Shown: positions 5,587 through 14,541, counted from the first letter of the stretch. The stretch: DNA of 18,343 bases from Bacteroides sp. (GCA_019416685.1 DXWV01000099.1:1-18343), one strand, 5' to 3'. Translations and numbers: made by a program. Notes: generated by a model from the letters alone, not told the origin.

Positions 5587-8004
5587 TTACTCGATGAGCG
5601 TAAACTTCTTTTTAAGACGAATATCCTCCGAACTGGCTCCCACGCGTACTTCAAATGTACCCGGTTCAACTGTCCATTCCATATTCCGATCAAGTAGTTC
5701 CAAATCTGCGGGTTTCAGGGTGAAATGCATACGTTTCGTTTCATTGGGTTGCAATAAAACGCGTTGGAAACCACGCAAACGCGAATCATAAGTCACTACA
5801 CTACTAACCAAATCACGTACATAAAGCTGCGCCACTTCCTCTCCTGCATATTTTCCTGTGTTGGTAATATCAAAAGAGATCTGTACTTCACCTTGTGTCC
5901 CTTTGGCAGGAGCTGTCACTTCAAGATTACTATAAGCAAAAGTTGTATAGCTAAGTCCATAACCGAAAGGATACAAAGCCCCCAGTACCCGTGTACTTCC
6001 GCTACCATTGGGGCCGGATGAAGGTTGAGTACCATGTGATCCTTTCTTAAACGGGAAGTTTAATTCAATCTGCCCTACTGATTTTGGAAAAGTAACGGTC
6101 AGTTTACCTCCCGGATTATAATCACCAAACAGCGTTTCTGCAATAATCTTCCCACCCTGGAAACTCGGGAACCAGGCCTCAAGAATAGCCGGCAAATTCT
6201 GATCTTCCCAATTGATAGTAAGTGGCTGACCATTGATAAGTACCAGTACTACCGGTTTCCCTGTGGCATACAGTGCTTGCAAAAGTTCACGTTGGCGCCC
6301 AGGTAACTCAAGAGAGGTACGAGAGCGGCTCTCTCCTACCCGGTATTCGTCTTCACCCATCACGGCAATGATCACGTCGGCAGACTGTGCCTCTGAAACA
6401 GCCTTATCCATATCCGCCACTTCCTCTGCTGTAAGTACTGCCGGCAATACTTCACTGGCAGGCCATTCTTTATCTATGATATTACACCCCTTTGAGTAAA
6501 CAACTTCCACTTCTCTTTTTAAATAGTCTTTGATACCCTGAAGTACAGTAATCGTTGACAAACCATTCGGTCCATAGCGGCTAATCATAAAGTTATCTTC
6601 ATCTGCTAACGGTCCGGTAACCAATACTTTCTTTATCTCTTTCTTATTTAATGGTAACAGTTGTCCGTCGTTTTTAAGTAAGACCAAAGACTGACGTTGC
6701 ATCTCCTTTACAAATTCCGAATGCTTGTCTGCACCTGCCACTTCATCCGCCTCTTTCGGATTATCCCGGTAAGGAGCATCAAACAACCCCAGACGAAACT
6801 TCACTGCCAACACTTCACTTACACGCTTGTCAATCGTTGCCATTGATATCTTGTTTTCTGCCAGCAAACGACGAATAGGCAAGATGAAATCAGCCGGAGG
6901 TGTAAAATGAGTACGCACATTCAATCCCGCTTCCAACACCTGTCGTACAGCTTCGTCATAATCTTCGGCTACCTGATGCTTGGTATGCACAAATTCCACT
7001 GCCTGGCTATCGCTCACCACGTATCCGTCAAAGCCATATTCTTCACGCAATAACTTTGTCAGGAAATAGTAACTTGAAGTCACCGGCTCTCCATTCCAAT
7101 CATTATAACTACTCATCACCCCCATCGGATGCGATTGTTGTATCACATGTTTAAAAGGATACAGATAAATTTCGTGCAACTCACGGGGAGTAACATGAGG
7201 ATCGGTCCGGCAGTTTCCATCCCGGCCACCTTTAGGACTACTGTATACAGCAAAGTGCTTCAGAGTAGCTGCCACTCCCTGTGACTGAATGCCATCTACC
7301 ATTTGCACACCCAGTTCGCCAATAAGATAAGGATCTTCTCCATAACATTCCAGTGTACGCCCCCATCTCGGATCACGTACCACATCAAGAATAGGCGCAT
7401 ATACATTGGTATATCCTAATACGCGAGCTTCTTTACCCACAATTTCTCCCGCTTCACGTACCAGTTCTGTATTCCAGGTACTTCCAATCGCTATCGGAGC
7501 CGGAAGCGGTGTTGCTTTTGTATGATTAAGTCCATGAATACCCTCATTAGAGAAATCGACAGGAATGCCCAAACGGGTCTCTTCAATAAACCAACGCTGA
7601 GTTTCATTGATAGCCTTTACATGATTGGAAAAAGGAACAATAAGATGAGGTACCCGTTTGGCACCTCTACCTACCCCGTTGAGTTGTTCATCGATATTCG
7701 CAATACCATCTTTCCAGATAGCTTCTTTCCAGGCAGGAGTAGGCAAAGAGTCTTTCAGAACACGCCCAAAGCCATAGAGTGTAGCAAGCTGACAACTTTT
7801 CTCTTCTATCGTCATCTGTGAAAGTAAATCCTTTACTCGCTTCTCAACAGGTTGCGAAGGGTCTTCAAAGATATCTTTCACACCATTTTTATTAAAATCA
7901 ATCCATCCTTTTTTATAGATTGATTTGGAGGACGACTGTGCAGAAACAACTGAAACGCACTGCCCAGTCCAAGCAATGCATACTAAAAGAAGTAATTTTT
8001 TCAT
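5587..8004 (-). CDS. Secreted GH3 family beta-glucosidase/xylosidase
   Basis: This 805-aa glycoside hydrolase family 3 enzyme is exported by a signal peptide (residues 1-22, MKKLLLLVCIAWTG...VSA, signal peptidase I-like) and probably periplasmic, where it would trim beta-linked oligosaccharides. After a DFNKNGVKDIFED calcium-loop-like segment (36-48), the (beta/alpha)8 domain holds K249-H250 and the nucleophile D332 in GYVVSDS. The second domain has E558 in the VGESRSR motif, the likely acid/base. A fibronectin III-like domain occupies about 690-800. The length and domain order are typical of BglX-like Bacteroidetes enzymes. ATG at 8004 is chosen because 36 extra residues upstream would place non-signal sequence before the leader. 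No SusC/SusD pair adjoins, so it is not part of a visible polysaccharide utilisation locus. Sugar specificity (glucose, xylose or other) cannot be fixed from the motif. Confidence 0.9.
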   Translation of the reverse strand: MKKLLLLVCIAWTGQCVSVVSAQSSSKSIYKKGWIDFNKNGVKDIFEDPSQPVEKRVKDLLSQMTIEEKSCQLATLYGFGRVLKDSLPTPAWKEAIWKDGIANIDEQLNGVGRGAKRVPHLIVPFSNHVKAINETQRWFIEETRLGIPVDFSNEGIHGLNHTKATPLPAPIAIGSTWNTELVREAGEIVGKEARVLGYTNVYAPILDVVRDPRWGRTLECYGEDPYLIGELGVQMVDGIQSQGVAATLKHFAVYSSPKGGRDGNCRTDPHVTPRELHEIYLYPFKHVIQQSHPMGVMSSYNDWNGEPVTSSYYFLTKLLREEYGFDGYVVSDSQAVEFVHTKHQVAEDYDEAVRQVLEAGLNVRTHFTPPADFILPIRRLLAENKISMATIDKRVSEVLAVKFRLGLFDAPYRDNPKEADEVAGADKHSEFVKEMQRQSLVLLKNDGQLLPLNKKEIKKVLVTGPLADEDNFMISRYGPNGLSTITVLQGIKDYLKREVEVVYSKGCNIIDKEWPASEVLPAVLTAEEVADMDKAVSEAQSADVIIAVMGEDEYRVGESRSRTSLELPGRQRELLQALYATGKPVVLVLINGQPLTINWEDQNLPAILEAWFPSFQGGKIIAETLFGDYNPGGKLTVTFPKSVGQIELNFPFKKGSHGTQPSSGPNGSGSTRVLGALYPFGYGLSYTTFAYSNLEVTAPAKGTQGEVQISFDITNTGKYAGEEVAQLYVRDLVSSVVTYDSRLRGFQRVLLQPNETKRMHFTLKPADLELLDRNMEWTVEPGTFEVRVGASSEDIRLKKKFTLIE

Positions 8005-8048
8005 ATTTATTATATAAGAGTTTGACCGCCTGCAAGACGGATAGGCTG

Positions 8049-8056
8049 CAAATATA
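8049..8056 (-). promoter_or_regulatory. Likely -7 box of the GH3 gene (TATATTTG, minus)
   Basis: On the minus strand TATATTTG matches TAnnTTTG and lies about 45 bases before the GH3 start codon. A clear -33 TTTG at 19-21 bases was not found. Confidence 0.4.
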
Positions 8057-8112
8057 ATAATTAATTCCAATTCACCTATAATCAAGATATTACATTTTGT
8101 GTGCGCCCACAC

Positions 8113-8167
8113 ATGTTATAAAACAATAAACGGTGAACAAACTGTGTTATCCACAGTTGTTCACCGT
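8113..8167 (-). terminator. Terminator of the MscS-type channel gene
   Basis: Arms 8130-8146 and 8152-8167 pair over 16 bp with one bulged A, loop TTATC. On the minus strand the stem is followed by a T-rich run (8113-8129), and the channel stop codon is 26 bases upstream. It separates the channel from the GH3 gene downstream. Confidence 0.75.
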
Positions 8168-8192
8168 CCATGATTTATCGTTCACTATCTAT

Positions 8193-9095
8193 TTAGTTCC
8201 CCTGATGTACAGTAAGTTGCGGGAATGGAAAATTGATACCCTTTTCATTGAAGGTATTGTAAATAGCCTTATTGATATCAAAGTAAACGCCCCAATAATC
8301 AGAGGTTTTCACCCATACACGGATCACAATATTGACACTGCTTGCATCCAGTGCATGAAGAGCTATAAAAGGCTCCGGAGTATCCAGTATACGATTATCG
8401 GCAGCCAGTACTTCACGTACCACACGGTCTACTTTATCATAATCTTCACCATAATCCACACCAACGACCCACTCCACACGACGGGTTTCCTGCGTATTAT
8501 AATTCGTCACTACACCACTGCTCAACGCACCATTCGGTACGTAAACCAATTTATTATCTCCCGTAGTCAGAATGGTATGGAATATCTGTATTTCTCTTAC
8601 TGTACCCGAGAAGTTCTGACTCTCAATCCAGTCACCTACCTTATAGGGTTTAAACAATAAAATCACCAGTCCCCCTGCAAAGTTCTGAAGATTACCGGAT
8701 AATGCCATACCAATAGCCACACCGGCAGAGGCCAGTAACGCTGCAAATGAGGTAGTCTCCACACCCAATGCACCAACGACTGAAATAATCAAAAGTATCG
8801 TCAACAAAATATTTACAAGACTCTTGACAAATGTCTTGATGCTCACATCTACATGCCGCTTGTCCATCATCCGGGCAGCCAATTTGTTCAGCATCGATAC
8901 AAGGAAGCGTCCTACGATAAAAACAAGCACCGCTTTCAGGATACTTCCACCGGCACGTACACCTGCGTCTATAAGTTGTTGGGTTATAAGAGATATTTTG
9001 TCAAGACCTTCAGCATTAGCAATAGCCTGGTCCAGATTGTCGGCGGCAACCTGCAGAGAATCAGTTACAGCCTGAGTAATTTGTAATAATAGCAT
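8193..9095 (-). CDS. Small-conductance mechanosensitive channel, MscS family
   Basis: This 300-aa inner-membrane channel is expected to open under membrane tension and release solutes on osmotic downshock. Three membrane segments are visible: about 52-72, 90-112, and the pore-lining TM3 at about 117-148. TM3 carries the glycine/alanine-rich AGVAIGMALSGNLQNFAGG pattern followed by LLFKPYKVGDWIE, the hallmark of MscS. The beta domain and alpha/beta C-terminal vestibule follow to residue about 295. Length (E. coli MscS is 286 aa) and order are typical of a single-domain MscS. The N-terminal 45 residues before TM1 are helical and periplasmic. It is a monocistronic unit with its own terminator and a candidate -7 box at 9155-9162, and is divergent from the thiamine operon. 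No function beyond osmoprotection is suggested by context. Confidence 0.92.
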   Translation of the reverse strand: MLLLQITQAVTDSLQVAADNLDQAIANAEGLDKISLITQQLIDAGVRAGGSILKAVLVFIVGRFLVSMLNKLAARMMDKRHVDVSIKTFVKSLVNILLTILLIISVVGALGVETTSFAALLASAGVAIGMALSGNLQNFAGGLVILLFKPYKVGDWIESQNFSGTVREIQIFHTILTTGDNKLVYVPNGALSSGVVTNYNTQETRRVEWVVGVDYGEDYDKVDRVVREVLAADNRILDTPEPFIALHALDASSVNIVIRVWVKTSDYWGVYFDINKAIYNTFNEKGINFPFPQLTVHQGN

Positions 9096-9154
9096 AATTA
9101 GTTTTTTGTTTTGAGTAAATAATTTGAGTCTGTTAATTCAATCATAACAAGTTA

Positions 9155-9162
9155 CAAAGTTA
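9155..9162 (-). promoter_or_regulatory. Likely -7 box of the channel gene (TAACTTTG, minus)
   Basis: TAACTTTG on the minus strand matches the Bacteroides -7 consensus, about 60 bases before the channel start. It sits in a short inverted repeat ACAAAG-TTA-CTTTGT (9154-9168), which might be an operator, though the size is small enough to be chance. Confidence 0.4.
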
Positions 9163-9190
9163 CTTTGTTTTAAGTAAATATAAAAGTTTT

Positions 9191-9223
9191 TTTTGCTTTC
9201 CTCATCCGAAAGCGCTAATTTTG
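9191..9223 (+). promoter_or_regulatory. Promoter of the thiamine operon
   Basis: TTTTG at 9191-9195 and TAATTTTG at 9216-9223 are separated by 20 bases. This is a near-exact match to the Bacteroides sigma-ABfr promoter (-33 TTTG, 19-21 bp, -7 TAnnTTTG). Transcription should begin around 9230, just ahead of the TPP aptamer. Confidence 0.75.
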
Positions 9224-9237
9224 CCAACGATTTCACA

Positions 9238-9314
9238 ATACAGGGGTGCCTTAACATGACGGGCTGAGAACATACCCATAGAATCTGAACCGGGTAATGC
9301 CGGCGTAGAGAACG
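9238..9314 (+). ncRNA. TPP riboswitch (THI element)
   Basis: The conserved aptamer blocks occur in order: GGGGTGCC (9243-9250), CTGAGA (9264-9269) followed by ACATACCC, CTGAACCGGGTAATGCCGGCG (9285-9305) and TAGAGAAC (9306-9313). This RNA binds thiamine pyrophosphate and represses downstream genes. The start codon of the receptor gene lies only 14 bases beyond the aptamer, and no terminator hairpin with a T-run sits between, so control is more likely by blocking translation initiation than by early termination (inference). Confidence 0.96.
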
Positions 9315-9327
9315 AATAAATTACACA

Positions 9328-11601
9328 ATGAAAAAGAATCTATCAGCTGTTGCCTTTCTAATGGCAGCCAGCATCAACATCTTTGCACAAACAAGCGCCA
9401 AAGATAGTTTGAGAGTAGTCAACCTGCAAGAGGTGCAGATAGTATCCACCCGTGCCACTTCTAAAACTCCGGTGGCATACAGCAATATTTCTAAAAAGGA
9501 GATCCGAAAACAGAACTTCGGACTTGACCTGCCTTTTCTGTTAACGACCACCCCATCGGTACTTACCACCTCGGATGCCGGAAGCGGAGTAGGCTATACC
9601 AGTATTCGTGTGCGCGGTACAGACGCCACGCGTATCAATATTACAGCCAACGGCATTCCAATGAACGATGCAGAGAGCCATTCCATCTTTTGGGTGAATA
9701 CTCCCGACCTGGCTTCTTCACTCGAAGATATGCAAATCCAGCGTGGAGCAGGTACGTCGACTAATGGTGCCGGAGCATTTGGCGCAAGTATCAATCTGCG
9801 TACAGCAGGCATTCCTTCCAAAGCATACGCTGAGGTTTCCGGTTCTTACGGATCATTCAATACGCATAAGGAGACGGTTAGCGTAGGTTCCGGGTTGATA
9901 GGCAATCATTGGGCCTTTGATGCACGCGTATCGAATATACAGAGTGACGGATATCGCGACCGTGCCACATCAGATTTGAAGTCGTACTTCCTGCAAGGAG
10001 GATATTACGGTGAAAATACGACCCTGAAGTTTATCACTTTTGGCGGCAAAGAGAAAACCTATCATGCCTGGGACGGTATCAGCCGGAAACAATTGGAGAC
10101 TGACCGTACCTATAACCCAAACGGAGCCATCAAAGACGACAACCTGAACAAAGGAAACACCATAGGATTTTATGACGACCAGACGGATAATTATAATCAG
10201 ACGAACTATCAGTTAATATTCAATCACCTGTTTTCTTCCGAATGGAATCTGAACATTGCCCTGCATTACACAGATGGTTTCGGATATTACCAGGAGTATA
10301 AGAACGGACGGACACTGGAAGAGTACGGACTAAAACCATTCTACCTCCCCGGAAACACAGAAGCGCAAACGAAGACCAATCTGGTACGCCAAAAGCTCGT
10401 AGACAGCGGCTTTGGCGGCGGCGTATTTTCTGTTGATTATAAAAACGAGAAGTTAAATGCCTCTCTGGGTGGAGGCTTGAATCGTTATAGCAACGATCAT
10501 TATGGCAAAGTGATCTGGGTAAAGAATTATACTGAAGCGCTGAATCCGGATCATGAATACTATCGCAACAATGGTAGTAAGACAGACGGAAACATCTATG
10601 TCAAAGCCAATTATCAAATAGCCGGAGGATTGCATGCTTATGCTGACCTGCAATATCGCTACATCAATTACAAGATAACGGGAGACAATGATAAATGGGA
10701 TTGGACTGCAGAACCCGGACATCTCCAACGCCTGAACGTAAACGAGCACTTCAGTTTCTTCAATCCTAAAGCCGGCTTATTCTGGCAATTCAACCCATAC
10801 CACAGCGCTTACGCTTCTTTTGCTGTAGCCCAGAAAGAGCCTACACGTAATAACTATACCGACGGACTATTCGAAAAACTTCCCCGTCCGGAAAAAATGT
10901 TAGATTATGAATTAGGATATACTTTCCGCAACAGTTGGTTCACTGCCGGAGTGAACCTGTATTATATGGACTATACCGACCAACTGGTACTAAATGGAAA
11001 AGTAAACGATATCGGTGAGGCAATGGCAGAAAATGTCAAAGACAGTTACCGCATGGGAGTAGAGCTCTCTTTAGGCGCCCGTATCACCGACTGGCTACGC
11101 TGGGATATCAACGGGACATGGAGTAAAAACCGCATTAAGAATTACACCGGTTATGTGAGTGACTATAATGACAACTGGGATGAACTTTACACCCAAACAG
11201 CTATTTATGCGGGGGATACCCCCATTTCTTTTTCTCCTTCGTTTATGGGAAACAGCCTGATCGGTTTTAATTATAAAGGTTTCGATGCATCCTTGCAATC
11301 ACAATACGTCAGCCGTCAGTATCTCGACAATTTCGGTTTAAAGGAGAACTCACTCGATCCATCTTTTGTGAGTCATCTTAGTTTAGCTTACAGTTTCAAA
11401 CTGCCTTCTGTGAAACAAATCACTGTCGGTGCCACTATCTACAACCTCTTTAACACGAAGTACGAAACCAACGGATACTCGCAGAATGCCGCTGTTTATG
11501 AAGGAGGAGATAAGAATCAAAAAGCTGTTCTCTCCTACGACCCACGTTTTTATCCGATGGCAGGAACCAATGTACTGGCGCACATAGCAATTAGATTTTA
11601 A
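9328..11601 (+). CDS. TonB-dependent outer membrane receptor for thiamine
   Basis: This 757-aa outer-membrane receptor imports its ligand using TonB/ExbBD energy. A signal peptide ends near residue 20 (INIFA|QTSA). The plug domain spans about 30-150 with NLQEVQIVSTRA, IRVRGTDATRINITANGIP and MQIQRGAGTSTNGAGAFG in the usual order. The 22-strand barrel fills the rest and ends in the aromatic AIRF, the outer-membrane insertion signal. Ligand assignment comes from context: a TPP riboswitch precedes it, and a PnuC-type thiamine permease and thiamine pyrophosphokinase follow. This matches the thiamine receptor locus described in B. thetaiotaomicron. There is no SusD partner, in keeping with vitamin receptors. 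Start ATG 9328 gives the correct signal peptide. Direct binding of thiamine is not proven by sequence. Confidence 0.92.
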   Translation: MKKNLSAVAFLMAASINIFAQTSAKDSLRVVNLQEVQIVSTRATSKTPVAYSNISKKEIRKQNFGLDLPFLLTTTPSVLTTSDAGSGVGYTSIRVRGTDATRINITANGIPMNDAESHSIFWVNTPDLASSLEDMQIQRGAGTSTNGAGAFGASINLRTAGIPSKAYAEVSGSYGSFNTHKETVSVGSGLIGNHWAFDARVSNIQSDGYRDRATSDLKSYFLQGGYYGENTTLKFITFGGKEKTYHAWDGISRKQLETDRTYNPNGAIKDDNLNKGNTIGFYDDQTDNYNQTNYQLIFNHLFSSEWNLNIALHYTDGFGYYQEYKNGRTLEEYGLKPFYLPGNTEAQTKTNLVRQKLVDSGFGGGVFSVDYKNEKLNASLGGGLNRYSNDHYGKVIWVKNYTEALNPDHEYYRNNGSKTDGNIYVKANYQIAGGLHAYADLQYRYINYKITGDNDKWDWTAEPGHLQRLNVNEHFSFFNPKAGLFWQFNPYHSAYASFAVAQKEPTRNNYTDGLFEKLPRPEKMLDYELGYTFRNSWFTAGVNLYYMDYTDQLVLNGKVNDIGEAMAENVKDSYRMGVELSLGARITDWLRWDINGTWSKNRIKNYTGYVSDYNDNWDELYTQTAIYAGDTPISFSPSFMGNSLIGFNYKGFDASLQSQYVSRQYLDNFGLKENSLDPSFVSHLSLAYSFKLPSVKQITVGATIYNLFNTKYETNGYSQNAAVYEGGDKNQKAVLSYDPRFYPMAGTNVLAHIAIRF

Positions 11602-11618
11602 ATAAACCAAGTACAACC

Positions 11619-12185
11619 ATGAACTACCTTGAAATCATTGGTACCCTCATTGGGCTGCTCTATCTTTGGTTAGAATACCGGGCAAGTATTTATCTGTGGA
11701 TAGCAGGTATCATAATGCCTGCCATCTATATTTTTGTGTATTACAGAGCCGGACTATACGCCGATTTTGGTATCAATATCTATTATCTTCTCGCAGCGGT
11801 TTATGGCTGGCTGGTATGGAAGTACGGCAATAAGGCGCACGAAAAAGCAGAGTTACCCATCACGCATATTCCGTTAAAGTATCTTCCTGCTCTGATGTCT
11901 GTATTCATTATCACCTTCATAGGTATCGCCCTGATACTGATTAACTTTACCGACAGTAATGTTCCCTGGCTCGACTCATTTACTACTGCACTGAGTATCA
12001 TCGGTATGTGGATGCTTGCCCGTAAATATGTAGAACAGTGGTGGGCATGGATACTGGTAGACGTGGTATGCTGCGGCCTTTATATCTACAAAGATTTGTA
12101 TTTCACCTCCGGACTCTACGGACTTTATTCAATAATCGCTATCTTTGGCTTCCTCAAATGGAAACAAATGATGCCTAAACCGTAA
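11619..12185 (+). CDS. pnuT: PnuC-family thiamine transporter PnuT
   Basis: This 188-aa inner-membrane facilitator of the PnuC family has about seven hydrophobic segments. It begins NYLEIIGTLIGLLYLWLEYR, has the tryptophan-rich VYGWLVWKYG in the middle and QWWAWILVDVVCCGLYIYKD toward the end, as in PnuC proteins. PnuC members move nicotinamide riboside, riboflavin or thiamine by facilitated diffusion, with later phosphorylation trapping the substrate. Thiamine is inferred from the TPP riboswitch, the upstream receptor and the thiN gene downstream. It follows the receptor stop by 17 bases, so it is in the same operon. Length agrees with the family (about 190-240 aa). Confidence 0.9.
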   Translation: MNYLEIIGTLIGLLYLWLEYRASIYLWIAGIIMPAIYIFVYYRAGLYADFGINIYYLLAAVYGWLVWKYGNKAHEKAELPITHIPLKYLPALMSVFIITFIGIALILINFTDSNVPWLDSFTTALSIIGMWMLARKYVEQWWAWILVDVVCCGLYIYKDLYFTSGLYGLYSIIAIFGFLKWKQMMPKP

Positions 12186-12235
12186 CTCCGGCAGAAAAAA
12201 GTACGGAATGCGTTTTACATCTCTCTTATTTACAA

Positions 12236-12850
12236 ATGAATATGACAACAGAAGCAGTTATTCTCGGTAATGGTGATTATCCTTCACATCCATATCCACT
12301 GAATGTATTATCACAAGCTCCATACGTAGTTTGCTGCGACGGCGCTGCCAACGAGTATATTCGCCGGGGCTTTCGTCCGGATGCTATTATCGGAGACGGA
12401 GATTCGCTCTCTCCCGAGAATCGGGAACGGTTTGCCGGAATCTTCCACCGTGTGAACGATCAGGAAACAAATGATCAGACCAAAGCCATCCATTTTTTGC
12501 AGGCACAAGGAAAACGGCAGATCGTCATTGTAGGAGCTACAGGCAAACGTGAAGATCACACATTGGGTAACATCAGCCTGTTAATGGACTACATGCAGGA
12601 AGGGCTTCAGGTGCAAATGATAACAGATCATGGTATCTTTATCCCCGCTTGTAACACACAGGTATTCACTTCACAACCGGGACAACAGGTTTCTATTTTC
12701 AACTTCGGAGCAACGGGATTACAGGGAGAAGGATTAGCCTATCCGCTAAGCGATTTCAGTAATTGGTGGCAAGGTACCTTGAATGAAACCACCGAATATG
12801 AATTTTGTATTCATGCAACAGGAAAATACCTTGTATTTATAAACTTCTGA
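12236..12850 (+). CDS. thiN: Thiamine pyrophosphokinase
   Basis: This 204-aa cytosolic enzyme converts thiamine and ATP to thiamine pyrophosphate and AMP. The family motifs are in place: CCDGAANEY (34-42), IIGDGDSL (51-58) with metal-binding D54 and D56, NDQTKA (79-84), and the glycine-rich GATGKREDHTLGN (100-112) with D107. The length matches bacterial ThiN. It is the last gene of the thiamine operon, 50 bases after pnuT. Its product is also the ligand of the operon's riboswitch, which closes the feedback loop and traps imported thiamine as the pyrophosphate. Two in-frame ATGs exist (12236 and two codons later); the first is used here, but the second is equally possible. Confidence 0.93.
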   Translation: MNMTTEAVILGNGDYPSHPYPLNVLSQAPYVVCCDGAANEYIRRGFRPDAIIGDGDSLSPENRERFAGIFHRVNDQETNDQTKAIHFLQAQGKRQIVIVGATGKREDHTLGNISLLMDYMQEGLQVQMITDHGIFIPACNTQVFTSQPGQQVSIFNFGATGLQGEGLAYPLSDFSNWWQGTLNETTEYEFCIHATGKYLVFINF

Positions 12851-13174
12851 GTGCTTCCCGCACGGGGAGGTACAACGAGCGATGATTGCAGGTTGTTGTG
12901 TAATATTACTTCCTACGTACTATCCGAAGTGCTAAAAAGAGAACCTGTAATATACTGACTATCAATATATAAACAGAGCAATTTTCTCCTCGGAGTCGAG
13001 CAGCTTTCTCCTCGGTGCCGAAGGGATTCCTCCCCGGAGCCGAGCCCCCTCTTCCCCGGAGCCGAGCAAGGCACGCGACTCCGGGGGAGTATCTAATGTA
13101 AAACAATATAACTTTATTGAAGGCTTTCCTTGAGTCTCACTCAGGTACTTTTCAGGCATCCGGCATCTTTGTTT
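12851..13174. other. Convergent spacer between thiN and thrC
   Basis: No gene is supported. The spacer holds four copies of a 22-bp GC-rich tandem repeat (12986-13073), a related inverted copy at 13076-13089, and a weak hairpin at 13128-13145 (CCTTGAGT / ACTCAGG with one bulge) that could help end thrC transcription on the minus strand. The open frames that run through it change frame with every 22-bp unit and are repeat artefacts. Confidence 0.5.
12986..13089. repeat. 22-bp GC-rich tandem repeat, four copies plus inverted copy
   Basis: Core units start at 12986, 13008, 13030 and 13052 with an exact 22-base period: CTCCTCGGAGTCGAG, CTCCTCGGTGCCGAA, CTCCCCGGAGCCGAG, TTCCCCGGAGCCGAG. The segment at 13076-13089 (CGACTCCGGGGGAG) is a reverse copy that can pair with 13051-13064 over 14 positions. 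The surrounding DNA is much more AT-rich. The array lies between convergent genes, where it could act as a roadblock or terminator. Confidence 0.8.
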
Positions 13175-14476
13175 TTAAAGAGCAAGCAGGTAATTCTTGA
13201 AATCAACAAACTCCTTTGTCATCGGCAAACTCTTCTTCTCACCTTTCATGAAGGCTTGCAGCTTAGCAGGAATCTCTACTTTATCTCCAACAATTCCTTC
13301 TACTGTATCCAGGAACTTAGCCGGATGTGCTGTTTCAAGAAACACACCGGTTTCTCCGGGCTTCAACCCCTCTTCAAGGGCACGATAACCACAGGCTCCA
13401 TGCGGATCAAGCAGGTAATGAGTATCTTCATACGTTTTCTTTACCGTTTCACGGATTTGTTCATCGGTATAGGTTGTCCCGGTTATCTCAGCCGAAATAG
13501 CAGCATGCGAACCACCATAAAGATCGAGCACACGGGCAAAGTTACTCGGATCGCCCACATCCATGGCATTTGCAATAGTGGCAACGGATGGATGCGGATT
13601 ATACTTACCCGTTTGCAGATACTGATAGAAAATATCATTCTTATTATTAGCAGCGATAAAGCGTTTCACGGGTAACCCCATCTTTTTGCCAAAGAGTCCG
13701 GCTGTGATATTACCAAAGTTACCACTGGGCACACAGATCACGGCATTATCCGCTTTCCCAGCTTTCTTCAATTGTGCATAGGCGTAGAAATAATAGAACG
13801 CCTGAGGCAGAAAGCGGGCCACATTAATAGAGTTGGCACTGGTCAGTTGCATATGTTCATTCAGTTCCTTATCCATAAAGGCAGACTTCACAAGCGCCTG
13901 GCAATCATCAAAAGTACCATCCACTTCGAGAGCGGTAATATTCTGTCCTAAGGTAGTGAACTGCTTTTCCTGTATTTCACTGACTTTCCCTTTGGGATAA
14001 AGCACATAGACATGAATACCGTCTACTCCGAGGAAGCCATTGGCAACCGCACTACCGGTATCACCGGAAGTAGCCACAAGTACATTCACCTGCTTTTTAC
14101 CCTCTTTACGGACAAAGTAACCCAGCAAACGTGCCATGAAGCGGCCACCTACATCTTTAAAGGCAAGCGTAGGACCGTGGAACAATTCGAGTGAATAGAT
14201 ATTATCTTTCACATGCACCAACGGCACATCAAAGTTCAATGTATCATAGACAATCTGTTTCAACGTATCTGCCGGAACGTCTTCTCCAAAGAAAGCATCG
14301 GCTACGCGATAGGCTATCTCTTGAAAAGTAAGCGTATCAATGGTGTCATAAAACTCCTGAGGCAGTGGTTTAATCATTTCGGGCATAAAGAGCCCTTTAT
14401 CGGCAGCCAAGCCCTTCACTACAACTTCTTCAAGAGTAGCAACAGGAGCCTGACGGTTAGTGCTGTAATATTTCAT
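13175..14476 (-). CDS. thrC: Threonine synthase
   Basis: This 433-aa pyridoxal-phosphate enzyme turns O-phosphohomoserine into threonine, the last step of the pathway. The PLP lysine is K107 in TLAFKDVGGRFM, TSGDTGSAVANGF and VPSGNFGNITAGL are the phosphate-binding and glycine loops of this fold type II family, and the N-terminus MKYYSTNR matches bacterial ThrC. Length is usual. It is the last gene of a minus-strand operon after thrA and the apgM-like gene, with a 121-base spacer rich in 7-bp repeats. Cytosolic. Confidence 0.95.
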   Translation of the reverse strand: MKYYSTNRQAPVATLEEVVVKGLAADKGLFMPEMIKPLPQEFYDTIDTLTFQEIAYRVADAFFGEDVPADTLKQIVYDTLNFDVPLVHVKDNIYSLELFHGPTLAFKDVGGRFMARLLGYFVRKEGKKQVNVLVATSGDTGSAVANGFLGVDGIHVYVLYPKGKVSEIQEKQFTTLGQNITALEVDGTFDDCQALVKSAFMDKELNEHMQLTSANSINVARFLPQAFYYFYAYAQLKKAGKADNAVICVPSGNFGNITAGLFGKKMGLPVKRFIAANNKNDIFYQYLQTGKYNPHPSVATIANAMDVGDPSNFARVLDLYGGSHAAISAEITGTTYTDEQIRETVKKTYEDTHYLLDPHGACGYRALEEGLKPGETGVFLETAHPAKFLDTVEGIVGDKVEIPAKLQAFMKGEKKSLPMTKEFVDFKNYLLAL

Positions 14477-14510
14477 AAGTGGTATTTTAAATTTGGTTTA
14501 TACTGAGTTA

Positions 14511-14541
14511 GTGATGAGTGATTAGTGATAAGTGATTAGTG
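14511..14541. repeat. 7-bp-period tandem repeat, GTGATNA type
   Basis: GTGATGA GTGATTA GTGATAA GTGATTA GTG forms four 7-bp units, equally a 14-bp unit repeated twice with one difference. It lies in the spacer between the apgM-like gene and thrC and is transcribed as part of their mRNA. Confidence 0.8.

Noticed and set aside
8005..8112. 36-residue N-terminal extension of the GH3 protein
   Set aside because: It would bury the signal peptide inside the protein and reads through the promoter region.
8147..8155. Perfect DnaA-box sequence TTATCCACA
   Set aside because: It falls in the loop and arm of the channel gene terminator hairpin, and no other boxes or origin features surround it.
8133..8660. 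175-codon plus-strand frame antisense to the MscS channel gene
   Set aside because: It is a shadow of a confidently assigned gene and starts inside that gene's terminator.
12906..13159. Arginine/glycine-rich minus-strand open frames
   Set aside because: They are translations of the 22-bp repeat array, whose unit length is not a multiple of three, and they have no start signals.
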